From Pinibacter soli (GTDB taxonomy: Bacteria > Bacteroidota > Bacteroidia > Chitinophagales > Chitinophagaceae): 64,000 nt of DNA. Location of the stretch: the NCBI RefSeq assembly GCF_029961145.1, contig NZ_JASBRG010000008.1:85465-149464 (forward strand). The letters run 5' to 3'. The translations under genes and the position numbers were made by a program. This document shows, in pieces, positions 1 through 9,200 of this stretch (the first letter of the stretch is position 1; each line of letters begins with the position of its first letter). The notes under the pieces were generated by a model that saw nothing but the letters and a program-made list of their open reading frames with translations, did no database searches and was not told the origin of the DNA.

Positions 1-501
1 AATTTTTTAAAATGTGATTTATTTTGATTTTCTGAATACTAAAGCGGCTATTTATTGAACTGAAATTAACTTGAAAACAGTATTAGGTTAAAAAATTCAA
101 CAAAAAATGATTCGAAAAAAAATGTTTAAGCGTTATAATTTTTGCTGGTTTTGCAATATAATATAATCGGAAAGACCGGTTTTGACTGTAAAATGGAAGA
201 ATGTCGTTTTATTAATATGTTTTTAAAATGAAGTTTATTTGAAAAAAATAGGTGAAAATAAAATAATGACGATAATGTATAATGTATAATTTATTGATTT
301 ATTCATGACCACTGTATGGATCTGGCGACAAAAGTCTTATAGTTGCCGCCGGATGCAATTCTTGGGCTATTATTACATAGTATGTGTGTTGTGTGTTTAG
401 GTTGGTATTAAAAAAGCAGCCTCTTTTGAAGACTGCTTTCTTAATAACATTGAGATTCTACGTGCAATGATAGTTGCTCCTAAACGCGTTAAGTTATAAA
501 C
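1..501. other. AT-rich gene-free stretch at window start
   Basis: No convincing coding sequence is visible on either strand. The region is very AT-rich. Near 411-441 there is a hairpin with arms AAAGCAG and CTGCTTT whose minus-strand reading ends in a run of T, so it could act as a second terminator for the minus-strand gene that follows. Nothing else can be supported. Confidence 0.5.
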
Positions 502-522
502 GTTTGGTGTTCAACGCCAAAC
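502..522 (-). terminator. Hairpin after the DUF2911 gene
   Basis: Arms CGTTTGG and CCAAACG, with GTT/AAC inner pairs, lie directly after the minus-strand stop codon. The stem is strong but no long T run follows it, so termination is plausible rather than certain. The hairpin at 411-441 has the better T tract. Confidence 0.45.
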
Positions 523-523
523 G

Positions 524-1360
524 CTATTTTAATGTTGCCAGTAACTTTTGATTCAACGCCACATAATCTTCATTGCCTGCTTCTTTCGATAGTTCTATTG
601 ATTTCTGCGCTGTAGCTTTTGCTTCTTCCTTTTTACCAAGTGCAGCTAATGCTTTTGCTTTTTGATAATATATAAAGAAACCTTTTGGATTTTGCTGTAT
701 TGCTTTGTCGAACCACGTGATTGCCTGGTTTAAATCTCTGTTGGTTTGAACATAGTACATTCCTGCCTGGAAATAAGCCGGCTTATCAGACTTCATGTTT
801 GCTTCGATCTGCGCCATGATCTTTCCATCAATATCAGCACTAACGGGAATGCTTACGGATGTTTTGTCCCACATAATATTAATATTAGCAGTATTTGACT
901 TTACATCTGCCACCTCTATGGTCATGGATTCAACAGAAGTTTTTAGTTTGTGGGATTTTACTTTGAATCTTGCAACATCTTCAGATTCTTTATAACCAAC
1001 CACGCCGCCATTTTTTACACCGGTATTAAGAATGATCTCCCATTCGTCGGCGTTTGGAATTGTGTACAAAGCATATTCGCCTGCTTTTACTTTTTGTCCG
1101 CCAATGGAAACATCTTCGCCAAATGCGATTTTTGTAGCGCCGTTTGCACCTGTGCGCCATAGTTTGCCGTAAGGCACAAGATCACCAAAAATTTTTCTGC
1201 CATTTACAACCGGTCTTGAGTAAGTGATTTCGATAGAAGACAATGCGAAATCCTGTTTTACGGTTTGCGTTGGAGAAGGAGCCGGAACCTTAAGGCTCTG
1301 TGCGGACGCATCAAAATGCAATGCACTCAATAGGCAACAAGCAATAAAGAGTTTTTTCAT
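524..1360 (-). CDS. DUF2911 domain protein with C-terminal TPR-like repeats, secreted
   Basis: The 278-residue product begins with a signal peptide (about residues 1-20, ending in DASAQ). A DUF2911 domain follows, recognisable by SSIEITYSRPVVNGRKIFG and the LVPYGKLWRTGANGATKI segment at about residues 40-80. The last ~80 residues form tetratricopeptide-like helices (AGMYYVQTNRDLNQAITWF and the next repeat). DUF2911 proteins are common in Bacteroidota and their biochemical role is unknown. A perfect -7 box lies just upstream of the start, giving a very short untranslated leader. The gene appears to be transcribed alone. Confidence 0.88.
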   Translation of the reverse strand: MKKLFIACCLLSALHFDASAQSLKVPAPSPTQTVKQDFALSSIEITYSRPVVNGRKIFGDLVPYGKLWRTGANGATKIAFGEDVSIGGQKVKAGEYALYTIPNADEWEIILNTGVKNGGVVGYKESEDVARFKVKSHKLKTSVESMTIEVADVKSNTANINIMWDKTSVSIPVSADIDGKIMAQIEANMKSDKPAYFQAGMYYVQTNRDLNQAITWFDKAIQQNPKGFFIYYQKAKALAALGKKEEAKATAQKSIELSKEAGNEDYVALNQKLLATLK

Positions 1361-1376
1361 GATCTAAAATTTGAAG

Positions 1377-1384
1377 CAAAGGTA
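1377..1384 (-). promoter_or_regulatory. Bacteroidota -7 box for the DUF2911 gene
   Basis: The minus strand reads TACCTTTG, a perfect TAnnTTTG match, 16 bases before the start codon. No TTG element is seen at the expected distance upstream, so the promoter is called on the -7 box alone. Confidence 0.45.
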
Positions 1385-1432
1385 GGGGCGAATCGCATTC
1401 GTCCTCGCACAACAGCCCGGGGGAGAATTAAA

Positions 1433-1502
1433 AATTGAAAGTTGAAAATGGAACCCCCGACTAAAGTCATTCAGAAGGGCATTCCATTTTCAACTTTCAA
1501 TT
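1433..1502. repeat. Long perfect-arm inverted repeat between two minus-strand genes
   Basis: The arms 1433-1453 and 1482-1502 are perfect 21-base complements of the AATTGAAAGTTGAAAATGGAA type. The loop carries the 19-mer CCCGACTAAAGTCATTCAG (1456-1474), which recurs at 28792-28810. A transcript on either strand would fold into a long hairpin. Confidence 0.85.
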
Positions 1503-1509
1503 CCAACTC

Positions 1510-2043
1510 TTAATTATTATTAAACAGCTTGCCGGTAAAATTTCCTGTGATCAATTCAGTGCCGTAGTGAAGTTCGTATGTAACGTCGTACATGTCGAGA
1601 TGTTTGTTCATCGACACCGTTCCATTGGTAAGCGTGTTGAATGCAATACCGTTTGAATAGGTTGTGTCGTATCGGTAAGTGCGGTCGAGTATAACCGTTG
1701 CTACGTCGAAGTTTTTTGTGGAATCAAAAGATGGATCCTTATGATCTTTAAAAGTAAACTTGCCTGTTGTGTACCTTCCGTCTATGACTTTATTATCGTT
1801 GAGAAGAATGTCCACTTTGTAATAGGGTCCAATATAAACAAGGTTGAAGCGGAAATCCACAGAGGAAAGCGTCATATGTGTCCCTGAGTTGTTCTTATTG
1901 GTAAAAGTGCCATAAGGAACAGAGTACACGTCTGCATTATGAGAAAGATAATTACTGCGGTCTATTTGTTTTTTTTGACACGAGCTTAATGTCAGTAAAA
2001 AAATAAACGGCAATAAAAAGGTTGCGAAAAGACTTGTTTTCAT
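1510..2043 (-). CDS. Small lipoprotein of unknown function
   Basis: The start at 2043 is preferred because it puts a lipoprotein signal peptide at the N-terminus (MKTSLFATFLLPFI...LTLSSC, Cys about residue 20). The next upstream ATG would add eight residues and break that pattern. The mature ~155 residues look like a beta-rich fold, ending in a YDVTYELHYGTELITGNFTGKL segment. That ending resembles the end of the next gene (ITYNLTYKSGTISGQYNGKI), and both have a PYG/TPY motif near the N-terminus, so the two are probably diverged tandem paralogues. No function is recognised. Outer-membrane or periplasmic anchoring is inferred from the lipobox. Confidence 0.75.
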   Translation of the reverse strand: MKTSLFATFLLPFIFLLTLSSCQKKQIDRSNYLSHNADVYSVPYGTFTNKNNSGTHMTLSSVDFRFNLVYIGPYYKVDILLNDNKVIDGRYTTGKFTFKDHKDPSFDSTKNFDVATVILDRTYRYDTTYSNGIAFNTLTNGTVSMNKHLDMYDVTYELHYGTELITGNFTGKLFNNN

Positions 2044-2207
2044 TTTAAAGGGGTTATGCACTGGCATGTTAATTTAGACAAAAATAAACGCCGCTTTCAA
2101 ATTATCCTTTAGCAAACCGACTAAGTTTTTTTAGAAAAAGCAGTTTTTCATCACATTTTGTTGGTACTCAATGGAATAAAGGTGTTTGGGTAAAATAAGA
2201 AAAAATA

Positions 2208-2231
2208 AAGCCGCAACAGGTATTGCGGCTT
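2208..2231 (-). terminator. Rho-independent terminator
   Basis: The arms AAGCCGCAA (2208-2216) and TTGCGGCTT (2223-2231) form a 9-bp stem with a 6-base loop. The minus strand then runs into TTATTTTTT. It fits as the terminator of the lipoprotein gene that ends at 2362. Confidence 0.75.
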
Positions 2232-2361
2232 TTAACAACTATAAAATCACGAAAAATGTCAGTTTCGGGAAATGAGTTTTGGGTGATGCGTTGCGATCTG
2301 ATAAGGCAAATTGCATCATTAATCATTCAACCCCAAAGAATCATCGCTACCCAAAAAACTC

Positions 2362-2892
2362 TTACAGACCTGAAATCTTGCCGTTATACTGGCCTGAAAT
2401 TGTACCAGACTTATAAGTAAGGTTATAGGTAATAGTATAAACATCACCGCTTTTAGCCACGGTAATAGTGCCACCTGTGAGGTCGTCCTCGATCAATTGA
2501 GTACCGCTTGTGTCATCCGGCGTTCCGTTTTTAATGTCCATATTTATTCCAAAATCGGCAGAAGAAAAGTTTTTCTTTTTGTCGAATCCATCTGAACCAA
2601 AAGCTTTGAATGTGTATGTGCCGGCCGTTAAAGGATAACTGGCAAACTCAATAAAGCCCATCGAAATTTTACCGGAAGTAAGGATCTTGCTTGGATCGAC
2701 AGAAAGGAAAGTGAGGTCGGTGTACTCTGCACCGGCGCTAGCTTCTCCACTTCCCGCTGCGTAAGGTGTTTGATAACTTTGAGAGGCATAGGTAAACGAG
2801 TTTGCAGGGGTGCCATTATCTTTTTTGCAGGAACCCATTGTGAAAGATGCTACAATGGCAATTAAGCCAAACAAAAGACCTTTTGTTTTCAT
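2362..2892 (-). CDS. Small lipoprotein of unknown function, likely paralogue of the gene at 1510
   Basis: The 176-residue product has a lipoprotein signal (MKTKGLLFGLIAIVASFTMGSCKK, Cys 22). The mature part is Ser/Thr/Gly-rich and beta-predicted. It contains YPLTAGTYTFKAFGSDGFD near the middle and an ITYNLTYKSGTISGQYNGKI ending shared in outline with the neighbouring lipoprotein. This kind of short cell-surface or periplasmic lipoprotein is frequent in Chitinophagaceae and uncharacterised. A strong terminator lies about 130 bases downstream, so it is probably monocistronic. Confidence 0.78.
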   Translation of the reverse strand: MKTKGLLFGLIAIVASFTMGSCKKDNGTPANSFTYASQSYQTPYAAGSGEASAGAEYTDLTFLSVDPSKILTSGKISMGFIEFASYPLTAGTYTFKAFGSDGFDKKKNFSSADFGINMDIKNGTPDDTSGTQLIEDDLTGGTITVAKSGDVYTITYNLTYKSGTISGQYNGKISGL

Positions 2893-3089
2893 AGTTTGAA
2901 TTTTAAAGTTTAGTGGTTGTTACTATAAACTACGCTAATATATAACTGCGTTGAGTAAAATCCAACTTATGAAAGGGATATGTGTGAGGTTTACAGGTTA
3001 ACACTTAGAAGTAGCTGAGAAGAAGTTAGTAACGAATAACTAAGTAGGCTAGCCCCCAAACAATCAGTTGTCAGTTATTTCCCAAAAAA

Positions 3090-3115
3090 GCCTCCCGGGA
3101 AATTTCCCGAGAGGC
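3090..3115 (-). terminator. Rho-independent terminator of the protease gene
   Basis: A near-perfect palindrome of GCCTC/GAGGC and CGGGAAA/TTTCCCG is followed on the minus strand by TTTTTT. Almost the same hairpin recurs at 4548-4574 behind gltD. Confidence 0.85.
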
Positions 3116-3167
3116 AGTAAGGTTAAAGACTTTCGCTCATTTATTTGATAATCTAGACTGTTACTCT

Positions 3168-4343
3168 TTAGTCTGGTAGTGTGAGTTTAGGTTTTTTATT
3201 TAAGAGTTTTTGTAAGTGACACGCCAGCACTCCATAGTTAAAATTGTTTTCGTCAGCATAACCGCAATAATTAATGGCTACAAGTTGCCCGTTGCCATTA
3301 AATACCGGACTGCCACTGCTGCCTGCTAACGAGGGTATGCTATATAAGACTCTGTAGTCATCATTATCTTGCGAAACTTCTCCTTTGGTTAGTTGTACTT
3401 TAATTCCTTTGGATGTCTGAGCGATTTCAGGACCACAATTATAACCAACCAGAAACAAGGGCGTGGTAACTTTAATGGTATCTTTTTTGTCTACGATGTT
3501 ACCTACACCTGTATTTGTGCTAAACACGTCTATACCTTTCCCGATATTACCGGGTTCGCTTTTTGAATCGGTTTGGATAATTGCCAGATCAACATTTTTG
3601 TTATCTGTAAGAGAGTACAAATGGCAAAAGTATTCATTGGTGTCGTCAGTGGAGCCGTCCAGGGTAATGCCCAACTCAACTGGAATTATTTCTATTTTGA
3701 ATCTTTTACTGACAACAGTTTCTATTTTCCTCTTCAATTCTATTTTTGAGTCAATGACATTATGAAAATGTGCAACCGAGGTATTCTCTATATCTTCTTC
3801 TTCCTCATCTCCTCCTTCGTCTTCTTCGTTACCGGTAGAAGAATTTTCATCGATGTTTGCAGGTAAAAAGTTAGAAAAATATAAAGAGTCATCCGGGTGA
3901 TTCCGTTTTAGTCTTTGCGCATAATACTTAATGTCAGACTTGATTCCTTCGTGTTGGTCTCTCATTTCCTGGATAACAGCGGCTTTAAAATTTATCTCGG
4001 ACAACAACTGACGCAAACCACCACAGGCAACGTGGAAATTAGTAGCAATCAATCCGTTTTTACCAATAAAAAAACCTGTGCCATAACAGGAGGACGCATT
4101 TTCTTTGGCATCTTCCTCGTTGAATGTAAAGCCGCTTATATTACTGCCGGATATGGTGTTAAAAAAGGCGACGCTTTTATCTTCAAATGTTATTTTGTAA
4201 TAACTTTTATTTTTTATGAGCACTACGCTTTTTCGAAATTTTTCAAATAGTTCGCTTGTTGATAAAGCGGACAATTTTTGTTCATGATTTTTACAACTGA
4301 ACAATAAAAGGGGGATATAGAGTAAATAAAGGAAATGTTTCAT
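3168..4343 (-). CDS. Trypsin-like (HtrA-type fold) serine protease, lipoprotein
   Basis: The 391-residue product starts with a lipobox signal (MKHFLYLLYIPLLLFSCK, Cys 17). The chymotrypsin-fold catalytic triad can be read as His104 in IATNFHVA, Asp252 in NVDLAIIQ, and Ser343 in AGSSGSPVFNG. A highly acidic low-complexity insert lies at residues ~167-187, between the two halves of the fold. No PDZ domain follows the protease domain, unlike DegP/HtrA. The substrate is unknown. Anchoring at the cell envelope is inferred from the lipobox. The gene is flanked by terminators and seems to be a single-gene unit. Confidence 0.85.
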   Translation of the reverse strand: MKHFLYLLYIPLLLFSCKNHEQKLSALSTSELFEKFRKSVVLIKNKSYYKITFEDKSVAFFNTISGSNISGFTFNEEDAKENASSCYGTGFFIGKNGLIATNFHVACGGLRQLLSEINFKAAVIQEMRDQHEGIKSDIKYYAQRLKRNHPDDSLYFSNFLPANIDENSSTGNEEDEGGDEEEEDIENTSVAHFHNVIDSKIELKRKIETVVSKRFKIEIIPVELGITLDGSTDDTNEYFCHLYSLTDNKNVDLAIIQTDSKSEPGNIGKGIDVFSTNTGVGNIVDKKDTIKVTTPLFLVGYNCGPEIAQTSKGIKVQLTKGEVSQDNDDYRVLYSIPSLAGSSGSPVFNGNGQLVAINYCGYADENNFNYGVLACHLQKLLNKKPKLTLPD

Positions 4344-4547
4344 TTAAGGGCTATTCTTTGGCTTTTAATAGGTAGCGTTTAATAGTAACGAGTGAATGGG
4401 AAAAGTCAATCAACAATCAGAGAGTAATTTGAGAACCATTTTTTCAAATGGCCCTGATTGTTTGATAACAGGCTGCTAGTTAGGGATTTTTTTAAGCAGG
4501 AAATAGTCTATTCAGACAAACTTTTTTATTGTTCCGCCCAAAAAAAA

Positions 4548-4574
4548 GCCTCCCGGGAAACTTCCCGAGAGGGC
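4548..4574 (-). terminator. Rho-independent terminator behind gltD
   Basis: The stem GCCTCCCGGGAA / TTCCCGAGAGGGC is followed on the minus strand by eight T residues. It closes the gltB-gltD operon and is nearly the same sequence as the terminator at 3090-3115. Confidence 0.88.
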
Positions 4575-4614
4575 ATACATATGGCAGATAAGTTGAGAAA
4601 AAATCAAGCAATAA

Positions 4615-6117
4615 TTAGAGAGCCAGTTCGAGATTCATGTCCTTGCTTTCAAGCAGAGAGAAGCCCATAAGGAACTCATCTACTTTGCGGGCGCATTCTC
4701 TTCCTTCGCTGATGGCCCACACTACCAGGGACTGACCGCGGCGCATATCGCCGGCTGTGAACACTTTTTGAATATTTGTCTGGTAAGCTTTTTCTGAAGC
4801 CTGCACATTTCCTCTTTCGTCAAGATTAATGCCCAGTTCTTTTAGCATACCTACGTGTTGCGGATGTACAAAGCCCATTGCTAATAAAGCCAATTCGCAA
4901 GGAATTTCTTTTTCGCTGCCCGGTACTTCTACAAACTGCGCAGGACGACCGTCTTCTGTAAACTTCCACTCAAGTTTTACTGTTTTCAAGCCTTTCAGGT
5001 TGCCGTTGCCATCACCAATAAATTCTTTGGTGCCAATTGCCCAGTCTCTGTCTGCTCCTTCTTCGTGAGAAGTAGATGTTTTCAGGATCATAGGATAAGT
5101 TGGCCAAGGCATAAACGGTGTACGTGAAGAAGATGGTTTTGGCATCAGTTCAAACTGTGTGATGGATTTCGCACCATGACGGTTTGAAGTTCCTACACAG
5201 TCACTACCTGTATCACCACCACCGATCACTACGACATTCTTATCTGTTGCAAACACATGCTCAGACAATATATTGCTTTCGATTGCTGCATTAGCTAAAG
5301 GATCTTTTGCAGCATTGCGTTTGTTTTGTTGTTTCAAGAAATCCATTGCGTAATGAACACCGTTCAATTCACGTCCGGGGATTTTCAAGTCTCTTGGAAC
5401 AGTAGAACCACCTGTTAATACAATTGCATGGTATTCTCTTAAGATGTCGTCTACTTTTATATTCACGCCTACATTGGCATTGTATTTAAAAGAAACTCCT
5501 TCATCTTCCATTACTTTAATTCTTCTGTCGATCACCCATTTTTCCAATTTGAAATCAGGGATGCCATAGCGTAACAAGCCGCCGGCTGCATCATCTCTTT
5601 CAAACACAGTTACAGAGTGACCCGCATAGTTCAACTGTGCTGCTGCAGCAAGACCCGCAGGACCAGAACCAACTACCGCTACTTTTTTACCAGTGCGAAC
5701 GTTTGGTGTGCGTGGTTGCACAAAGCCTTTATCGAAAGCGATCTCGATGATGTGTCTTTCAATTTCTTCAATCGCAACTGCTGGTTGGTTGATGCCTAAC
5801 ACGCATGCATGTTCGCACGGAGCTGGACAAATACGACCTGTAAATTCAGGGAAGTTATTTGTTGAGGTTAAAATTTCGTACGCCTCTTTCCATTCTTTTC
5901 TGTAGATAGCGTCATTGAACTCAGGAATAACGTTTCCTAAAGGACAACCGCTGTGACAGAAAGGAACGCCACAATTCATACATCTTGCGCTCTGTTGATT
6001 GAGCTGTGTGTCGGAATATCTGTTTACAAATTCGTTGTAATCTTTTTTACGCTCTGCTACCGGGCGTTTGCTCGGCAACTCTCTTGTGAACTCTAAAAAG
6101 CCTGTTGGTTTGCCCAT
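4615..6117 (-). CDS. gltD: Glutamate synthase, small (beta) subunit
   Basis: The NADPH-oxidising subunit passes electrons to the large subunit for glutamate formation from glutamine and 2-oxoglutarate. From the chosen start (MGKPTGFLEF) the protein is 500 residues. An N-terminal double [4Fe-4S] ferredoxin-like region has Cys46, 49, 54, 58 and Cys97, 101, 105. Then come an FAD-binding VGSGPAGLAAA motif and an NADPH-binding VIGGGDTGSDC motif. The longer reading frame to 6189 is rejected because its first 24 residues are a translation of an intergenic repeat of the gttagttgatagttg type. It lies 3' of gltB with a 154-base gap that contains an inverted repeat. Confidence 0.96.
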   Translation of the reverse strand: MGKPTGFLEFTRELPSKRPVAERKKDYNEFVNRYSDTQLNQQSARCMNCGVPFCHSGCPLGNVIPEFNDAIYRKEWKEAYEILTSTNNFPEFTGRICPAPCEHACVLGINQPAVAIEEIERHIIEIAFDKGFVQPRTPNVRTGKKVAVVGSGPAGLAAAAQLNYAGHSVTVFERDDAAGGLLRYGIPDFKLEKWVIDRRIKVMEDEGVSFKYNANVGVNIKVDDILREYHAIVLTGGSTVPRDLKIPGRELNGVHYAMDFLKQQNKRNAAKDPLANAAIESNILSEHVFATDKNVVVIGGGDTGSDCVGTSNRHGAKSITQFELMPKPSSSRTPFMPWPTYPMILKTSTSHEEGADRDWAIGTKEFIGDGNGNLKGLKTVKLEWKFTEDGRPAQFVEVPGSEKEIPCELALLAMGFVHPQHVGMLKELGINLDERGNVQASEKAYQTNIQKVFTAGDMRRGQSLVVWAISEGRECARKVDEFLMGFSLLESKDMNLELAL

Positions 6118-6196
6118 CTTTTTATAGTTGTTGATTGTTAGTTGATAGTTGTTTGACAGGGAGATCTTCGATCTCTTTTTGTTTGCCATTGAAGGA

Positions 6197-6248
6197 CAGA
6201 GGTACTGGGAAAACTTTGGTAGAGAACTTTGTATTCTCAGTACCTCTG
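6197..6248. repeat. Inverted repeat between gltB and gltD
   Basis: The arms CAGAGGTACTG (6197-6207) and CAGTACCTCTG (6238-6248) are perfect 11-base complements around a 30-base loop. They sit in the gap between the two subunit genes, where a hairpin in the mRNA could affect relative expression. Confidence 0.7.
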
Positions 6249-6271
6249 TGTTTCTGTGGCTAATTTCTTCG

Positions 6272-9200
6272 TTACGCTTTCTGCTTTACACCTTTTGATT
6301 CCTTCAAGGCTTTCTTGTAATCTTTCGGGAATACTTTTACAAAATGTTGTAGCTGGTTTTCGAAATCGTCCAGTACAAATTTTGCAACGGTGCTGCCTGT
6401 GTAGTCGTAATGTTCCTGGATCATTTTCCTTAAGCCTTCAACATCGTCATGGCCAACCGGATCAAGGTCGATCATTTCCATGTTGCAGTTGCCAGGGAAT
6501 GTTCCTTTCACATCGTACACGTAAGCGATACCACCACTCATGCCCGCAGCGAAGTTTCTTCCTGTGCTACCAAGAATTACTATAGTACCTCCGGTCATGT
6601 ATTCGCAACCGTGATCGCCTACGCCTTCTACAACAGCCTGTGCGCCTGAGTTACGAACCGCAAATCTTTCACCTGCTTTACCGCGGATGTAAGACTTTCC
6701 GGATGTAGCGCCATAGAAAGCAACGTTACCAATCAAAATATTTTCTTCAGGAACAAAGCTTGCCTGTTTTGAAGGATAAACTATCAGCTTGGCTCCGCTA
6801 AGACCTTTACCAAAGTAGTCATTCGCGTCACCTTCCAGTTCCAGTGTAACACCGTTTGTATTGAATGCACCAAAGCTTTGTCCGGCAGTTCCGGTAAGTT
6901 TGATGTGAACGGTATCTTCCGGCAAACCAGCCGCTCTGTATATTTTAGTTATTTCGTTAGAAAGTACAGTACCTGTAGTTCTGTCTGTATTGATGATATC
7001 GAAAGAAGCTTTTACTTTTTCTTTTTTCTCCAATGCAGGTTTAGCTGCTTCCAGCAATTTCCAGTCAAGGATGTTTTGCATCAGGTGATCCTGTTCTTCC
7101 ATGTTGTACATACCTGTGAACTCTGCAGTTGGCTCTTTGTACAAGATTGGAGCGAGGTTCAGCTTGCTGTATTTCCAGTGGTTGATGTTGTCCCTTACTT
7201 CAAGGTGTTCAACCTGACCGATCATTTCTTCTACAGTTCTGAACCCAAGATCAGCCATGATCTCTCTCAATTCCTGTGTAAGGAATTTGAAGAAGTTCAC
7301 CACGTGATCAGCATCGCCTGTAAATCTTTTTCTCAGCTCGGGATCTTGTGTCGCAACGCCTACCGGACAAGTGTTCAGGTGACATTTACGCATCATGATA
7401 CAACCTTCTACTACTAGAGCAGCAGTTGCAACACCCCATTCTTCAGCACCCAACAATGCAGCCACGGCAATGTCTCGGCCTGTTTTCATTTGTCCGTCAG
7501 CCTGCAATACCACACGGCTACGCAACCTGTTTTTCAACAAAGTCTGTTGCGCTTCTGCAAGGCCAAGTTCCCAAGGCAAACCTGCGTGTTTGATAGAGCT
7601 CAACGGAGATGCACCTGTACCACCATCGTAACCCGCGATCAAAACTACGTCTGCTTTTGCTTTCGCAACACCGGCAGCGATGGTACCAACACCTGCTTTA
7701 GATACCAGCTTCACGCTGATACGTGCGGCACGGTTGGCATTTTTAAGATCGAATATTAATTGCGCCAGATCTTCAATTGAATAAATGTCGTGGTGCGGAG
7801 GAGGAGAGATCAAACCTACACCCGGTGTAGAGTGACGAGTTTTACCGATCCAATCGTCAACCTTGTGGCCCGGCAGCTGTCCGCCTTCACCTGGTTTTGC
7901 ACCTTGCGCCATTTTAATTTGCAGTTCGTCTGCTTCGGTAAGGTATAAGCTCGTTACACCAAAACGTGCAGAAGCAACCTGCTTGATGGACGAACGCATA
8001 GAATCGCCGTTGGCCATTTTCTCATAGCGTCTTTCATCTTCACCACCTTCACCTGTATTGCTACGGCCACCTAAGCGGTTCATTGCAACAGCAAGGGTTG
8101 TGTGTGCTTCCCAGGAAATAGAACCGAAGCTCATGGCACCTGTTGCGAAGCGTTTGTATATTTTTTCTGCGGGTTCTACTTCATCAATAGAAATAGAAGG
8201 ACGGAGATGTTTGAATTGGAATAGACTTCTTAATGTAGCCGCTTTCTCGCCTTGTTCATTCACTGTTTTCGAGTACTTCTTGAACGTATTGTAATCGTTC
8301 ATGCGAGTAGAGTGTTGCAGTAAGTGAATAGTGGTCGGGTTGAACAAGTGGAACTCGCCTTTACGTTTCCATTGGTAAACACCACCTACAGATAATCTGT
8401 CAACCGGAGTTTCTTTTTTGCTGAAAGCGTATTTGTGTTTGGTCAAAGTTTCACGTGCGATTTCATCAAGGCCCATACCTTCAATGCGGGATGTAGCGCC
8501 GGTGAAATATTTGTCCACTACTGCTTTGTTGATACCAATGATCTCGAAGATCTGAGCACCTTGATAAGACTGCAAAGTAGAGATACCCATTTTAGAGAAT
8601 ACTTTCAAAAGCCCGTCGTTAACGGCTTTCACGTAATTCTTTTTCAGGTAATCAGGTTCCAGATCAGTTTGCAGTTTACCGCTCAACTTCATGTCCCTGA
8701 TAGAGGAAATAGCAAGATAAGGGTTAATGGCTGTGGCACCGAAACCTATTAAACATGCGAAGTGATGGACTTCCCACACGTCTCCTGCTTCTACTACCAA
8801 ACCTACACGTCCACGGTATCCTTTGCGGATCAGGTGGTGGTGCACTGCTGCTGTTGCAAGCAATGAAGGTATAGCAGCGTGATCTGAATCAATCGCTCTG
8901 TCGGAAAGGATCAATACTTCGAAACCATCTTCCGCAGCATCTACTGCATAACGACAAAGACGGTCAAGGCCCTTTTGCAATGAACCCGGTTTGCCATCGG
9001 CACGGAAATAACATTGCAAAGTTTTAGCCTGGTAAATGCCTGTATCAATACTTCTGATCTGCTCCAGTTCATGGTTATTAAGTACAGGCTGTTTGAGAGC
9101 TACACTATGACAAGCAAGCGGATCTTCTACAAGAAGGTTTCCGTTATTACCAACAAATGTTGCAAGTGACATAACCAAACGCTCACGAATAGGATCGATT

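Noticed and set aside
6118-6189. 24-residue N-terminal extension of GltD
   Set aside because: It is a translation of an intergenic tagttgatagttg-type repeat, and the family N-terminus begins at MGKPTGF.
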